From Phycisphaerae bacterium (lineage in GTDB: Bacteria; Planctomycetota; Phycisphaerae; Phycisphaerales; SM1A02): a stretch of 60,348 bases of DNA. Position numbers and translations under genes: made by a program. This document shows positions 1-10,100 of the stretch, in pieces; position 1 is the stretch's first letter, and each line of letters opens with the position of its first letter. Location: NCBI GenBank assembly GCA_016795065.1, contig JAEUIU010000033.1, positions 1-60,348 on the forward strand. Reading direction: 5' to 3'. Below the pieces are notes generated by a model, which saw only the letters and a list, made by a program, of their open reading frames with translations, did not search any database and was not told the origin of the DNA.

Positions 1-417
1 GCCTTTCGCGAGGCATGGAAGTCGCGCCGCTGTCTGGTTCCGGCGACGGCGTTCTATGAGTGGCAGGTTCCGGCTGATGGGAGTCCGAAGCGTCCGCATG
101 CCATCGCATCAAGCAGCGGCGAGCTGCTGGCATTGGGCGGCATCTGGGAGCGATGGCGTGACCCCGCCGATGGGACGGAGGTTCGAACCGTGGCCATCGT
201 GACGACCGACGCGAACGAACTGATGGAGCCGATCCACCATCGCATGCCGGTGATCGTTCCCTCGGAAGCATGGGAGCAGTGGTTGGGAGCGGCGGTGCCG
301 CCGGCGTCGTTGCTTCGGCCCTACGCCGCGGACCGCATGCAGGCATGGCGCGTGTCGACGGTGGTGAACAACGCCCGCAACGATCGGCCGGAGTGTCTTG
401 TTCCGCTGGGCAATTGA
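1..417 (+). CDS. SRAP domain protein (YedK/HMCES-like), 5' part missing
   Basis: The reading frame is open from base 1 to a TGA at 415-417, so only the C-terminal 138 residues are here. The hallmark RRCLVPATAFYEW lies near the start, followed by LALGGIWERW, VAIVTTDAN and IHHRMPVIV, which are diagnostic of the SOS-response-associated peptidase (SRAP) family. SRAP proteins bind single-stranded DNA and form a thiazolidine cross-link with abasic sites through an N-terminal Cys2, which lies outside the window. The His in HHRMP is the conserved one. Known neighbourhoods often place SRAP beside SOS translesion genes, and here imuA-imuB-dnaE2 follow on the same strand after a 1.3 kb gap. The family call is firm. 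Co-regulation with the cassette is inference. Confidence 0.93.
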   Translation, partial: AFREAWKSRRCLVPATAFYEWQVPADGSPKRPHAIASSSGELLALGGIWERWRDPADGTEVRTVAIVTTDANELMEPIHHRMPVIVPSEAWEQWLGAAVPPASLLRPYAADRMQAWRVSTVVNNARNDRPECLVPLGN

Positions 418-1698
418 GGAAGAGGTCGGAGTCGTTCCCGTCCAGCGAGCGCCGTCAGCGCACAGGGTGTGGTGTACGGTTGAACGGCCCGGTCGATCCG
501 AGGTGGGCGGTCCATTCGGAAGGGGCGATCGTCCTCCGACATGGCTGAGGCCTTCATGAACAACGCGGGGGATGGACGGCTTCACGTCATGAAGAGGCCG
601 CGCCGGCAGCGTGGCTGAGGAACCCAGGCGCTTGGGGGAAGACCTTCGTGTCGTTTGGGCGGATCCATGATTGGTGGTGGTGCATCGTGGACCCGCGGTT
701 CGCACGTGCCGCTTGCGGTGGGGGAAACGTGTTCGGCCGATGGCCGCAGCGCCTGGTGGTCGCGACGACAAGTCCGAGACGGCAACACACGAAAAACACG
801 CAAAATCCTGCACAAAAGGCTTGACGGTCGATTTGCCGCTGGTACCCTAACAAAAACCGACCTTTGCCCACCAGGGTCGACCTCGCAATCGCATGGGCAC
901 GGATGTTGGAGGCCAATCCGGAAAGGGGACAGCGTTGAAGGGAATCGTCGTAGGCAGTTGTGAAGCGGTTCCCCGGATCACCTGGCTAGCCGCTGGGTTT
1001 GGTCACGCCGTTACCTGTTTGATGCGCAGGAGGGAGTGTGCGCCAAAGCCGATGGACTGCTCAAGGGTAGAGCCCCATGCGGGTCGTGGTGATGATCCGC
1101 GCCGGACAGCTTCGACACTCACTGCCGAGCCAAAGAGAGAGTGTGCGCCCAGAGGCGATGCAGCTTCATGAGAGCAGAGCCGCCGCAACGGAAGCGAATT
1201 TCTGACTCGTCCCACGAGCAGGCCGCTCAGAAACTCGTTTCGAAGGCCAAGGCGAGCCTGATGGATCCGCTGCAAGGAGAAGCGACAAAGCGGTATGGGG
1301 CGACATGCCGCGAGTCGTGTCGGTGCCGCGGATGGCCCATAGGGTTGGCCGCAGCCCGAATGGAGTTTCTGAGCGGCGAGGCTAGCGCGACCGTTCGCCT
1401 TCAATTCTTCTGCGGCCGAGCGGCGGCCTTCGCTGTCAATGTTGATTCCAATCTGGGAGCTGGGTTTCGGCCCTCACGGATCGTTGTAGAGAGGTGATGT
1501 CCTGTGTAGCGAGTTGTCGTGCGGCCGGTCCGCGCGAGGCTGTGCCGTGCGCATCGATTGCTGAGGCGATTGGCATGGGAGATCGACTTGGCGGGTGGAG
1601 GAATACGTCGCAAAGGATACGGATGTCACTCATGGTCGGCATCGCGATCTCGCGGACAGGACGTGGGCGTGAAGCCGTGGATACGGAGAAACCATCAC
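418..1698. other. 1.28 kb gap between SRAP gene and imuA, no gene recognised
   Basis: Several overlapping open frames exist on both strands, but their translations are rich in Arg, Ser, Cys and Pro and resemble no family, so I read them as chance frames in GC-rich DNA. An 11-base direct repeat (GAGTGTGCGCC) occurs at about 1034 and 1142. A sigma70-like promoter candidate is listed separately. I could not find a LexA site of the E. coli (CTG-N10-CAG), Gram-positive (GAAC-N4-GTTC) or alphaproteobacterial type in front of imuA. A small RNA or a fast-evolving short gene cannot be excluded. Confidence 0.5.
821..848 (+). promoter_or_regulatory. Candidate sigma70-like promoter
   Basis: TTGACG at 821-826 and TACCCT at 843-848 are separated by 16 bases. 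The -35 box is close to consensus and the -10 box is moderate. It points toward imuA, about 850 bases upstream of the chosen imuA start, so it would give a long leader or serve an unrecognised transcript. The evidence is motif only. Confidence 0.25.
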
Positions 1699-3780
1699 AT
1701 GAAGCCTTCAACTCAGTCAACGACGAGCTGCGCCCATGAGGAGTCAGGCTCTCTTGGGGAACCACTCCTCGAACAGGATCGAGCGAAGATGCCTGCCATT
1801 CGGGACATCAGCTCCGATCGAGCCGGCATGGTCGGGCGAGCGAATGTCTTGGACGCCTTGCAGGATGCCATCGATGCGGTTCTCGATCCTGAGGGCGTGT
1901 GGGGCGTTCGTGCTGTCGACGCATGGCCCCGGAAGCCCGGGCGCGGTAGCCCACCGCCCATGAGCGGCCGATCAGGGCCGCTTAGCCAGTCTGGCCGTGC
2001 GATGGATGCCGGTGCCAGCTTGGGTTTGGGTTCTGGTTTAGGTTCGGGCTCGGGTGGCCACGAAGCCTTCCAGCAAGCATCTGATGACGAGATCGGAGCG
2101 AGGCGTCGTTTCGTTGAGATGGCGAAGTTTCGTGAGTTGCGACGAATCGATCGCGAGGGGGATGTGTTCTGCGATCCTTCGGTTGATCGTGCGACTCTTG
2201 ACGACCGCATTCCACAAGAGCGTGCGCTTTGTGATGGCGCGGCAACTCGTGGAGAGGGACGCGATGCTCTGACGTCGTTGCGTCTCACCGATCACTCAAT
2301 CCAGGAGTTCCCCAGCACCTATGAGTTCACGGAACCCTGCGATCCCGACGCGCCCAATGCGCCCAATGCGCCCAATGTGCCCAACGGGCCCGATGCGCCA
2401 GAAGAACCCGTATGGCATGTCGAACCTCGCAGCCCACCCGACGATGCGCCGGCGCCCTCGCAGGCGCCCTCACAGGCGCCCTTGCAGGCGACGCTGCAAC
2501 CGGATGAATGTCGAGAGGATCGTCCATTGCGTTCCATCGCCTGTCGAGCCAGGAAATCCGCCAGCGGTGGACGGATCCCGACCGGCATCGAGGCGGTCGA
2601 TGCGATGTTCGGCGGCGGCTTGCCCTGGCGAGGCTTGCATGAATGGTTAGGGGTCGATGAGGTAGGAGAGGAGGCCACCCAAGCAAGTATTGCAGGATCA
2701 GGAAGGCCATCGGTCTCTCCTCTTGGGGCGCTACGACTCCTGCCTATCGGGGTTCTCGTCGCGCTTGCATGGAGGGCCCTCAAGGCTTTTGTAGGAATGA
2801 GGGGGGACGACGGCAGAGCGGGGGGAGTGCCTCGCGTGCTCTGGATCGGTCGAGATGTCTGGCCCAATCCCGGTTGTCTTCTACAGGGCGAGCGGGCGTA
2901 TGGGCGAGTTGCCGGCCACGGTGCGTTCCATTCTCTTTGGGGTATCGCCGCGGGAGATCTGCCCTGCCAGCGTGAACGGTCCGACGTGCCTGCTGGATGC
3001 CGGCGCCCTCCGGAGCGACGAGCATTGGCGGATGTCGTCAAGCTCGAGGCGCAGCCCCAATCCCTTTCCCTCCTTGCCCATTCTGTGTTCGTGGCTCCCC
3101 ATGGAGGTTCGGTCGATGGGGCCCACACAATTGCGTTGTCGAGTCGTCTCACGGCTCGCTCAACGGGGCCGCCGCGTGTTCAGCGCACGTCACGAGGATT
3201 GCGGGGAGTCTTGACATCGGGTGCGTGGGGAGCATCAGGTGTGAGTGGCGGCGGCATCGAATGGGCTGTCGAGCAGGCGATCCGGTCCGAAGGCGTCGCC
3301 GTGGTGGTCGCGGACGGCTCCGGCTTCTCCATGGCGGCGACGCGTCGATTGCACTTGGCCATGGCGACCCGTTCCACGCCGCAATTGGTGCTTCTTGCTC
3401 GCCCTTCGGTGGACCGTTCGTTGCTGTCGTCGGCCCTGACACGATGGTTGGTTTCGCCCTCATCGTTGTCCTCGTGCCCCCTTGCCAAGACCGCGAGAAC
3501 GCCACCTTGGGAGTCGCCGGGCGAGCCGCTCTGGTCAATACAACTCGCCTCGTGCAAGGCGTCCCTTCTCGCTGGACGCCGAGGCTTGCTTGCACATGCC
3601 GCGCAACCCAAGGCGGACGTCGGAACTCAGCCGAGCTCGCACATGGATGTGAGGCGAAGTGAGGGCGAAGTGAGGGCGATGGGAGACAGAAGCATGGATG
3701 CAAACGTTGGCATGGCTTCGAAAGAAGGATTTCGCGATGCGTTGCATTCTCGCCATCTTCTTTCCCTTCTGGTCCGTTGA
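1699..3780 (+). CDS. imuA: ImuA-like RecA-fold mutagenesis accessory protein
   Basis: This is the first gene of an imuA-imuB-dnaE2 cassette. ImuA (SulA/RecA-like) is known to work with ImuB and DnaE2 in damage-induced mutagenesis. The chosen ATG has GGAGA 9 bases upstream; an ATG at 1789 with AGGA is an alternative. The product has 693 residues against about 230-300 usual. The RecA-like core starts near residue 290 with IPTGIEAVDAMFGGGLPW, the equivalent of G-x-x-x-LD-x-x-L-x-GGG in ImuA. Later motifs are WAVEQAIRSEGVAVVVADG and ATRRLHLA. No Walker A GKT is visible, which is usual for ImuA. The first 290 residues are low-complexity, with Asn-Ala-Pro and Gln-Ala-Pro repeats. The end overlaps imuB by 44 bases, which suggests coupled translation. 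Confidence 0.82.
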   Translation: MKPSTQSTTSCAHEESGSLGEPLLEQDRAKMPAIRDISSDRAGMVGRANVLDALQDAIDAVLDPEGVWGVRAVDAWPRKPGRGSPPPMSGRSGPLSQSGRAMDAGASLGLGSGLGSGSGGHEAFQQASDDEIGARRRFVEMAKFRELRRIDREGDVFCDPSVDRATLDDRIPQERALCDGAATRGEGRDALTSLRLTDHSIQEFPSTYEFTEPCDPDAPNAPNAPNVPNGPDAPEEPVWHVEPRSPPDDAPAPSQAPSQAPLQATLQPDECREDRPLRSIACRARKSASGGRIPTGIEAVDAMFGGGLPWRGLHEWLGVDEVGEEATQASIAGSGRPSVSPLGALRLLPIGVLVALAWRALKAFVGMRGDDGRAGGVPRVLWIGRDVWPNPGCLLQGERAYGRVAGHGAFHSLWGIAAGDLPCQRERSDVPAGCRRPPERRALADVVKLEAQPQSLSLLAHSVFVAPHGGSVDGAHTIALSSRLTARSTGPPRVQRTSRGLRGVLTSGAWGASGVSGGGIEWAVEQAIRSEGVAVVVADGSGFSMAATRRLHLAMATRSTPQLVLLARPSVDRSLLSSALTRWLVSPSSLSSCPLAKTARTPPWESPGEPLWSIQLASCKASLLAGRRGLLAHAAQPKADVGTQPSSHMDVRRSEGEVRAMGDRSMDANVGMASKEGFRDALHSRHLLSLLVR
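2350..2394 (+). repeat. Five degenerate 9-bp tandem units in imuA
   Basis: The unit GCGCCCAAT occurs three times exactly and twice with changes. It encodes Asn-Ala-Pro style triplets in the N-terminal extension. Frame is preserved. Confidence 0.9.
2461..2496 (+). repeat. Three 12-bp tandem units in imuA
   Basis: The units begin CAGGCGCC(C) and vary at their 3' end. They encode Gln-Ala-Pro-Ser/Leu tetrapeptides just before the RecA-like core. Confidence 0.9.
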
Positions 3781-6700
3781 GCGGTTCCTCCGTTCTCAAT
3801 GGCGGCAAGGGTCGTTCGTCCTCTCGGGGCGAACCTCAATAGCTATCCCTCCAGGGAGTGGTTCAGCGAGCGAACCATCTCGTGGCGAGCATGCAGCGGC
3901 CTGCGAGCATGAGGAAGGAGCACGGTCCCATGCACCGATGGCGGTACCCACGGCCACGGAATCGCAGCGATCTCCCAATAGTTCGCCCACGTGGCGACAT
4001 CCGCGGACCGTTGCCGCACTCTGGGCGAAGTCCATGGCAACGGATGCCGCGATGCACGATGCCGCTGCAGCCCTCGGTCGTTGCTCCATCCCGCCCGGGC
4101 AGGCCGAGAAAGGGACGCCACCACCGTACGTGCGCATGACCGATTCGCCGGGCGTGCGTTCATCCGGTCGCTCCGGCGCTCCCTCTCGGTCCCCACATCC
4201 CCAGATGATTGCAACGCATCAAGGCACGCTCGAACATCCGAGTCGCCAGCATCCAAGTCGCCAGCAAAGCGGGAAGCGATCCGACTCTACCCATGGAAAA
4301 CCGCTGGATCCGCTCTGGATCGGCAAGCCGGTCCTCATCACCACAACACGCCATGGAATGCGTTCCGTCGTGGCTGCTTGCCCTCGCGCTCTGTCATTCG
4401 GTGTCCGGCCGGGCATGACCCTGGCGGAAGGGCGGAGCCTCTGTCCGCACGAGACTCCCGTCGTGGGTGCATCGCAAGGCGGTTGGGCAACTCACCCGGT
4501 GGCGGACGAGCGGTTGCGAGATGGCCGGAATCGGTTTGGCGACGAGCCCTGCCATGCCATCGAACACGATCCGGTGAAGGATGGTGTTGCCCTGCGGCGA
4601 TTGGCGGAGCGGCTTCTCCGATACGTTCCAACCGTTGCGTTGGATACCGCTCCACTTGCGAGCGATCGTGCCGCCATCGCGGGCCGATCCATCGCGGGCC
4701 GATCCACCGCGGGCCGATCCACCGCGAGCCGGTGTGCCTCCAAACTCGCCCCTCGCAGCCCCGAGGATGGCGTCGGCATGGTGTGGGGCGATCTGACCGG
4801 ATGCGATCGCCTGCTCGTCCAACGCTATGGTGGCCTGCTGCCGTTTCTTCGGTTCCTCTCCAATCGCCTCGCCGCTCGCGGCTGCACGGCACGCCTGTCG
4901 GTGGCGCCGACACCCGGCGTGGCATGGGCGTGTGCGCGGTATGGCGCAGCGCCGATATCGGTAATCACCGAGGACGAGGTTGTACCGGCTCTGGCCCCGT
5001 TGCCCATCGAGGCCTTACGGCTTGTACCTGGTGATGCCACCGCACTCCGCGAGGTGCAGGTCGAACGCATCGAGCAACTCCTCGCCTTGGATCGGAGCGA
5101 GCTTGGCGAAAGACTCGGCCATGCGGTCATGCGGGGGAGAGGCGCTGGTCGAAAGCCCAGTCGAAAGCCCAGTCGAAAGCCCAGTCGAAAGCCCGGCCAA
5201 ACCCCCGACCACAACCCCGACCACAACCCCGACCAACCGCGAGGTGTCACCCATGCAACGGCTCGAGGTCGAGGTGCTGCATCGAGATCCCTCAGCGGAG
5301 GCAGCGAGCAAGGCCCCGATCCTCTTCAGCGTCTTGATCAGGCCCTCGGTCGGATTCCTGAACCGTTGATGCCCATTCGCACGGTAGAACCGGCCCAGGC
5401 GACGTTCGCCTTCGACGGACCGGTGACCGATCCCGAGGTCATCGAGATCGCTTCCGCCGATCTCATTGACCAACTCTGCCGAATCCTGCGCCGCCAGGAG
5501 CGGGGGGCGAGACGCCTTCAATGGATCGCCGAGCGCCCTGATGCACCGCCGGTCACCATCGAGTTTGACCTCGGAGCGGCCAGTCGCCGCCGCGGTCATC
5601 TGTGGTCGCTTCTTCGATCGCGCATCGAGCAGGTTGGGTTTGGCCTTGGTTTTGGCCGGGGTGGTTTGGATTCCGGTGTGGGTTTCACGGGGCCTATGGA
5701 TAGCGGATCGCCACTCGCGTGGAGATCCGCCGGCGATATGAGTCCAGCCTCCGATGGAGCGACTGATGTGGGCATCGAGGCCATCATCCTGACGGCACCT
5801 CGTACATCGCCGATGGCGCACCGCCAGCAGGTCGCTTCGATCCTCGCCTCTGCGGCCTCGACCGCGACCGACGACCCTACACCCCAGCCCGATTCCTTCG
5901 CGGAGTCGCGAGATTCGTCCGCGCCGGAGTCGTCGTCCGCAGAGTGCCTGGATCTGCTTCAGGCCCGCTTTGGCCGTGATGCTGTGTGCCAAGCCCTGCC
6001 TCTTGAGTCCTATGAGCCCGAACAGGCCTTCATCTGGTTGCCGATGGATGACCCTCGTCTGCGTGTACCTCGCGAGTCCGCGCATACATCCGCGTGTGAG
6101 TCCACGGCCCCGATCACTCCGCCTGAGACTCCATGTCACAAGCCCGTTCTGGAAGTATCTCCGGAACCACCTTTCGAACCATCGCAGGAAGCAACTCGCC
6201 CTCCAACTCCGGACTCAACGCGAACCCCGAGCGCCATCATGGGCGGAGCACTCACCCATTGGCGAGATCAGCGAATCAAACGGGATCAGCGAGGTGGTGA
6301 TCGCACGCGGCGGGCCATCCACGAAGGACACTCCATCCAGCCATCGTGGCTCCTTCCAACACCGGAGCCCATTGAAGTCTCCTCGCCATCGGATTTGCCC
6401 GACCTCTCGTGGGGAGCATTCCGTTGGCGCGGCCAGACACATCGCATCATCGAGTGTGTTTCTCTCGAGTGCGTCGACGAGCGATGGTGGGAGGGGACGC
6501 GTCGCCCGGAACGAGCAACACGATCCGAGCGAGGTCCGCAACGCATCGCTGCGGAGACGCCTTCGCGCAAACGCCAGTCCAACGCTCCTCGCGAGGTTGG
6601 GCCAGTGAAGGCCCCGATCGCCCCTCCGACGAGCCTCACCGGCGCTGGAGCGTCAGTGTCTCCGAACACGTCAGCACCTACACCAGCGCTTCCCTCCGAG

Positions 6701-7033
6701 TTCCATCGCCGACGCCGGTGGTACTGCGCTCTCCAATCGGAGGTTGGCGTCTGGTGGTGGGTCTTCCGTGCCGACGTGGGCGTCGATGCCGACATGTCGC
6801 TGGGCATCGAAGGGCGTGCTGAACTTCATGCCGGAGCCGACTCTTGCGAACATGAGCCAACGAGTGTCCCGTCGGATTCCTCATCTGGATCTCGAACTGG
6901 CTCTCCAACTGGCTCTCCATTGGGATCTCCATCCGGTCCGTCGACTGTTCCTTCATGTGGCTCACACGCCTGGTGTGACATCATCAAGGCCGCTCCCCGG
7001 TCCGGGTGGTTTCTCCACGGTGGCTGGCTCTGA
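3737..7033 (+). CDS. imuB: ImuB, inactive Y-family DNA polymerase homologue
   Basis: The product has 1098 residues, about twice the usual ImuB length. The start is ATG in MRCILAIFFPFWSVERF with AAGAAGGA about 8 bases upstream, inside the end of imuA. The N-terminus matches ImuB rather than DinB: the catalytic Asp of the HIDMDAFFA-type motif is absent (FFPFWSVE). SFGVRPGMTLAEGRSLCP near residue 220 is the typical helix region. GMVWGDLTGCDRLL replaces the DinB S-x-DE motif. A little-finger-like region follows with RRLQWI and PPVTIEFDLG. ImuB is known as the beta-clamp-binding hub that links ImuA and DnaE2. I see three tandem-repeat insertions: Gly-Arg-Ser at 4681-4725, Arg-Lys-Pro-Ser and Asp-His-Asn-Pro at 5148-5238, and Gly-Ser-Pro-Thr at 6887-6934. 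The long Ser/Pro-rich tail has no recognised domain. Confidence 0.85.
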   Translation: MRCILAIFFPFWSVERFLRSQWRQGSFVLSGRTSIAIPPGSGSASEPSRGEHAAACEHEEGARSHAPMAVPTATESQRSPNSSPTWRHPRTVAALWAKSMATDAAMHDAAAALGRCSIPPGQAEKGTPPPYVRMTDSPGVRSSGRSGAPSRSPHPQMIATHQGTLEHPSRQHPSRQQSGKRSDSTHGKPLDPLWIGKPVLITTTRHGMRSVVAACPRALSFGVRPGMTLAEGRSLCPHETPVVGASQGGWATHPVADERLRDGRNRFGDEPCHAIEHDPVKDGVALRRLAERLLRYVPTVALDTAPLASDRAAIAGRSIAGRSTAGRSTASRCASKLAPRSPEDGVGMVWGDLTGCDRLLVQRYGGLLPFLRFLSNRLAARGCTARLSVAPTPGVAWACARYGAAPISVITEDEVVPALAPLPIEALRLVPGDATALREVQVERIEQLLALDRSELGERLGHAVMRGRGAGRKPSRKPSRKPSRKPGQTPDHNPDHNPDQPRGVTHATARGRGAASRSLSGGSEQGPDPLQRLDQALGRIPEPLMPIRTVEPAQATFAFDGPVTDPEVIEIASADLIDQLCRILRRQERGARRLQWIAERPDAPPVTIEFDLGAASRRRGHLWSLLRSRIEQVGFGLGFGRGGLDSGVGFTGPMDSGSPLAWRSAGDMSPASDGATDVGIEAIILTAPRTSPMAHRQQVASILASAASTATDDPTPQPDSFAESRDSSAPESSSAECLDLLQARFGRDAVCQALPLESYEPEQAFIWLPMDDPRLRVPRESAHTSACESTAPITPPETPCHKPVLEVSPEPPFEPSQEATRPPTPDSTRTPSAIMGGALTHWRDQRIKRDQRGGDRTRRAIHEGHSIQPSWLLPTPEPIEVSSPSDLPDLSWGAFRWRGQTHRIIECVSLECVDERWWEGTRRPERATRSERGPQRIAAETPSRKRQSNAPREVGPVKAPIAPPTSLTGAGASVSPNTSAPTPALPSEFHRRRRWYCALQSEVGVWWWVFRADVGVDADMSLGIEGRAELHAGADSCEHEPTSVPSDSSSGSRTGSPTGSPLGSPSGPSTVPSCGSHAWCDIIKAAPRSGWFLHGGWL
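4681..4725 (+). repeat. Three 15-bp tandem units in imuB
   Basis: The unit is GGGCCGATCCAYCGC, three copies with one variable base and partial copies on both sides. It encodes Gly-Arg-Ser-Ile/Thr-Ala. Confidence 0.9.
5148..5238 (+). repeat. Two adjacent 12-bp tandem arrays in imuB
   Basis: Four units of GTCGAAAGCCCA lie at 5148-5195 and three units of CCCCGACCACAA at 5203-5238. They encode Arg-Lys-Pro-Ser and Asp-His-Asn-Pro tetrapeptides. Near identity between copies suggests recent expansion. Confidence 0.92.
6887..6934 (+). repeat. Four 12-bp tandem units in the imuB 3' end
   Basis: The units follow GG(A/C)TCTC(C/G)A(A/T)CT-like patterns and encode Gly-Ser-Pro/Arg-Thr/Leu/Ser. They are degenerate but in register. 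Confidence 0.8.
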
Positions 7034-7162
7034 CCGTGACGACGTCATCCCGCGCGCAGTCCTCCGATGCGTCCATCCATCCGACCTGTTGTCGATGCAT
7101 TCCTTCTATAGCCATTCCCGCCTTCTCGTTCCCTTCCGTCGCGGTCTTGAGCACGACAGCCC

Positions 7163-10100
7163 ATGCCTGAACAACCGGCTCCCAAACTGCACGATCACCC
7201 ATGGCGCGATCTCCATCGCTCCCCGGAAGCTGTACGCGATGCCAAACACGCCGGCGCTGGCCCATGCGAGGTCGACCGCGGACACGCCAGTGGATCGTGC
7301 CGCGAACGATCCACATCGTCCGAGGGCCCGTTTCACGCCCGGGCCCCCGCTGAACTGCCTCCCGAACTGCTCCCCGAACTGCTCCCCGAACTGCTCTCCG
7401 AACTGCCAATTGAAGCGGTCATCACAACCGAAGACCGCCCAACAACGGAAGAGCAAGGCGTTTCATCCAGCCCGCCCAGCTCGCCCGGCTCGCCCAACTC
7501 CGATCCCGCATCCGACGGCCGATCCGTGTCCTCCTCGCATCGCCGGTTGCGCCCTTCTTCGCGATACGTCGAGCTGGCCACGACGAGCAACTTCTCCTTT
7601 CTCCAGGGAGGAAGCCATCCCGAGGAGTATGTCGAGCAGGCTGCGGCATTGGGCTACCACGCCGTCGCCATCACCGACCGCAACACCCTGGCCGGCATGG
7701 TTCGTGCCCACGTCTCCGCCAAGGAGCTGGGTGTCCAACTCGTGGTGGGAAGCCGCGTTGAACTGCTTGTCGATCGGTACGTCGAATGCGAGGTGCTCCT
7801 CTATCCCACCGACCTTTCCTCCTACGGTCGTCTCTGCCGGCTGCTCACGCTCGGCAAGCGCCGGGCCGCCAAGGGCGAATGCCGCCTGCTCATCCACGAC
7901 CTCCTCGACCATTGTGAGGGTCTTCTCTGCACGTTGTTGCCTCCACCCGCCCTCGATCGCTCCTTCCTCGAACTGGCCGAAGGACTTCGCAACGCCTTTG
8001 GTGACCGCTTCTCCGTGGCGGTGCTTCGAACCGGCGATGCGGGGCATCGCGTTCGCTCGCAGCAGTTACGTTCCTTCGCCGATTGGACCGGCATCCCCTT
8101 GGTGGCCATCAACGATGTCCACTACCACGTTCCGGCTCGACGGCCGCTGCAGGACGTTCTCACCTGCATCCGCCTTGGCTGCACGACCTCCCAGGCGGGG
8201 TACTCCCTCTTTCCCAACGCCGAGCGGCATCTCAAGCCACCGGGCGTCATGGCTGCTCTCTTCGCCGACATGCCGGAGGCGATCGCCCGAGCCGCCGACC
8301 TCGCCACGCGAGCGGCGGGGTTCTCGATGGACCAGATTCGCTATCGCTATCCGGCCGAGGTCGCCCCGCCCGGCACGACACCCACCGAGCATCTCCGGCG
8401 GCTCACCTTTCTTGGGGCTCGCGAACGCTATCCCGCATCTCGCTTTCCCGGTGGCCTGCCGGATCGGGTGAGCCGTCAGATCGAACATGAGCTGCACCTG
8501 ATCGGCGAACTCCGCTACGAACCCTTCTTCCTCACCGTCCATGACCTCGTTCGCTTCGCCCGAACCCGCAACATCCTCTGTCAGGGTCGGGGTGCCGCAG
8601 CCAACTCCGCTGTCTGCTATTGCCTTGGCATCACCGCCGTCGATCCGAACCGGATCGATGTCCTCTTCGAGCGCTTCGTCAGCAAGGAGCGGAACGAACC
8701 TCCAGATATCGACGTCGACTTCGAGCACGAGCGACGTGAAGAGGTCATCCAGTACCTTTACCGCACCTACGGCCGCGATCGGGCCGCCCTCGCCGCCGAG
8801 GTCATCTCCTATCGCGGCCGCAGTGCCGTGCGTGATGTGGGCAAGGTCCTCGGCCTCTCCCTGGACTGCGTCGATCGTCTCGCATCGGAGATTGACTGGT
8901 GGCACGACGGCAGCGTCGAAGTCGAACGGGTGCGTGACATCGGCCTCGATCCCTCCGACCCGACGATCCAGCGGCTCGCCTATCTCTCCACCGAGGTCCT
9001 CGGTTTCCCACGTCACCTCTCCCAACACGTCGGCGGCTTTGTCATCACCGACGGTCCGCTCTGCGAGCTCGTGCCGATCGAGAACGCCGCCATGGAAGAT
9101 CGCACGGTCATCGAGTGGGACAAGGACGACATCGACGCCATGGGGATGCTCAAAGTGGATGTGCTCGCTCTTGGCATGCTGACCTGCATCCGAAAGACGA
9201 TCGATCTCGTGAACGAGGATCGGCAGTGCCCAGCGCTCGGGCCAGCGCCCGAGACCTCGATGGGGCCGGACTTCCTTGGTCTCGTTCCCGCAACGGCCGG
9301 GGACCCATGTTCGGCCGGGTCGCCGTGGGGGAGGGGTGACGGACGCCAAGGCGAGCCGCTTCAGTTCCACACCGTCCCTCCCGAGGACCCTGCCGTCTAC
9401 GACATGATCTGTGCCGCCGACACCGTCGGTGTTTTCCAGATCGAGTCGCGGGCCCAGATGTCGATGCTCCCACGCCTTCGGCCGCGTTCCTTCTACGACC
9501 TTGTCATCGAGGTCGCCATCGTCCGCCCCGGCCCGATTCAGGGCGACATGGTTCATCCCTATCTCCGCCGCCGCAACGGCGAGGAGCCGACGGTCTTCCC
9601 TGACGCCGCCGTCGAGCGGGTCCTCGGCAAGACCTTGGGCGTTCCGCTCTTCCAGGAACAGGCGATGGCGTTGGCGATCGTCGCCGCCGGCTTCACGCCC
9701 GGCGAGGCGGACCAGTTGCGGCGGGCGATCGGGGCGTGGAAGCGGCGAGGCAACCGACTGAAGGAGTTTGCCGCGAAGCTCGAGAGCGGAATGCTCGCCC
9801 GCGGCTACACGAAGCTCTTCGCCGAGCAGGTTTTCCGTCAGATCCAAGGCTTCTCCGGATACGGCTTCCCCGAGTCGCACGCCGCGTCCTTCGCCCTTCT
9901 TGTCTATGTCAGCGCATGGCTCAAGTGTCACGAGCCCGCTGCCTTCGCCGCTGCCCTCATGAACAGCCAGCCGATGGGTTTCTACGCCCCCGCCCAGATC
10001 GTGCGCGATGCCCGGGAGCACGGCGTGCTCGTGCGGGCGGTTGATGTGAACGCCAGCGGTTGGGAGTGTTCGCTCGAGCGTCATGATCCCCTCGCCGCAT

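Noticed and set aside
1494..1739. An 81-codon plus-strand frame overlapping the imuA start
   Set aside because: GAGAGG lies too close to its ATG, the translation resembles no family, and it overlaps the better-supported imuA start in another frame.
5148..5238. Tandem arrays considered as a CRISPR
   Set aside because: Units are 12 bp without spacers and in frame within imuB.
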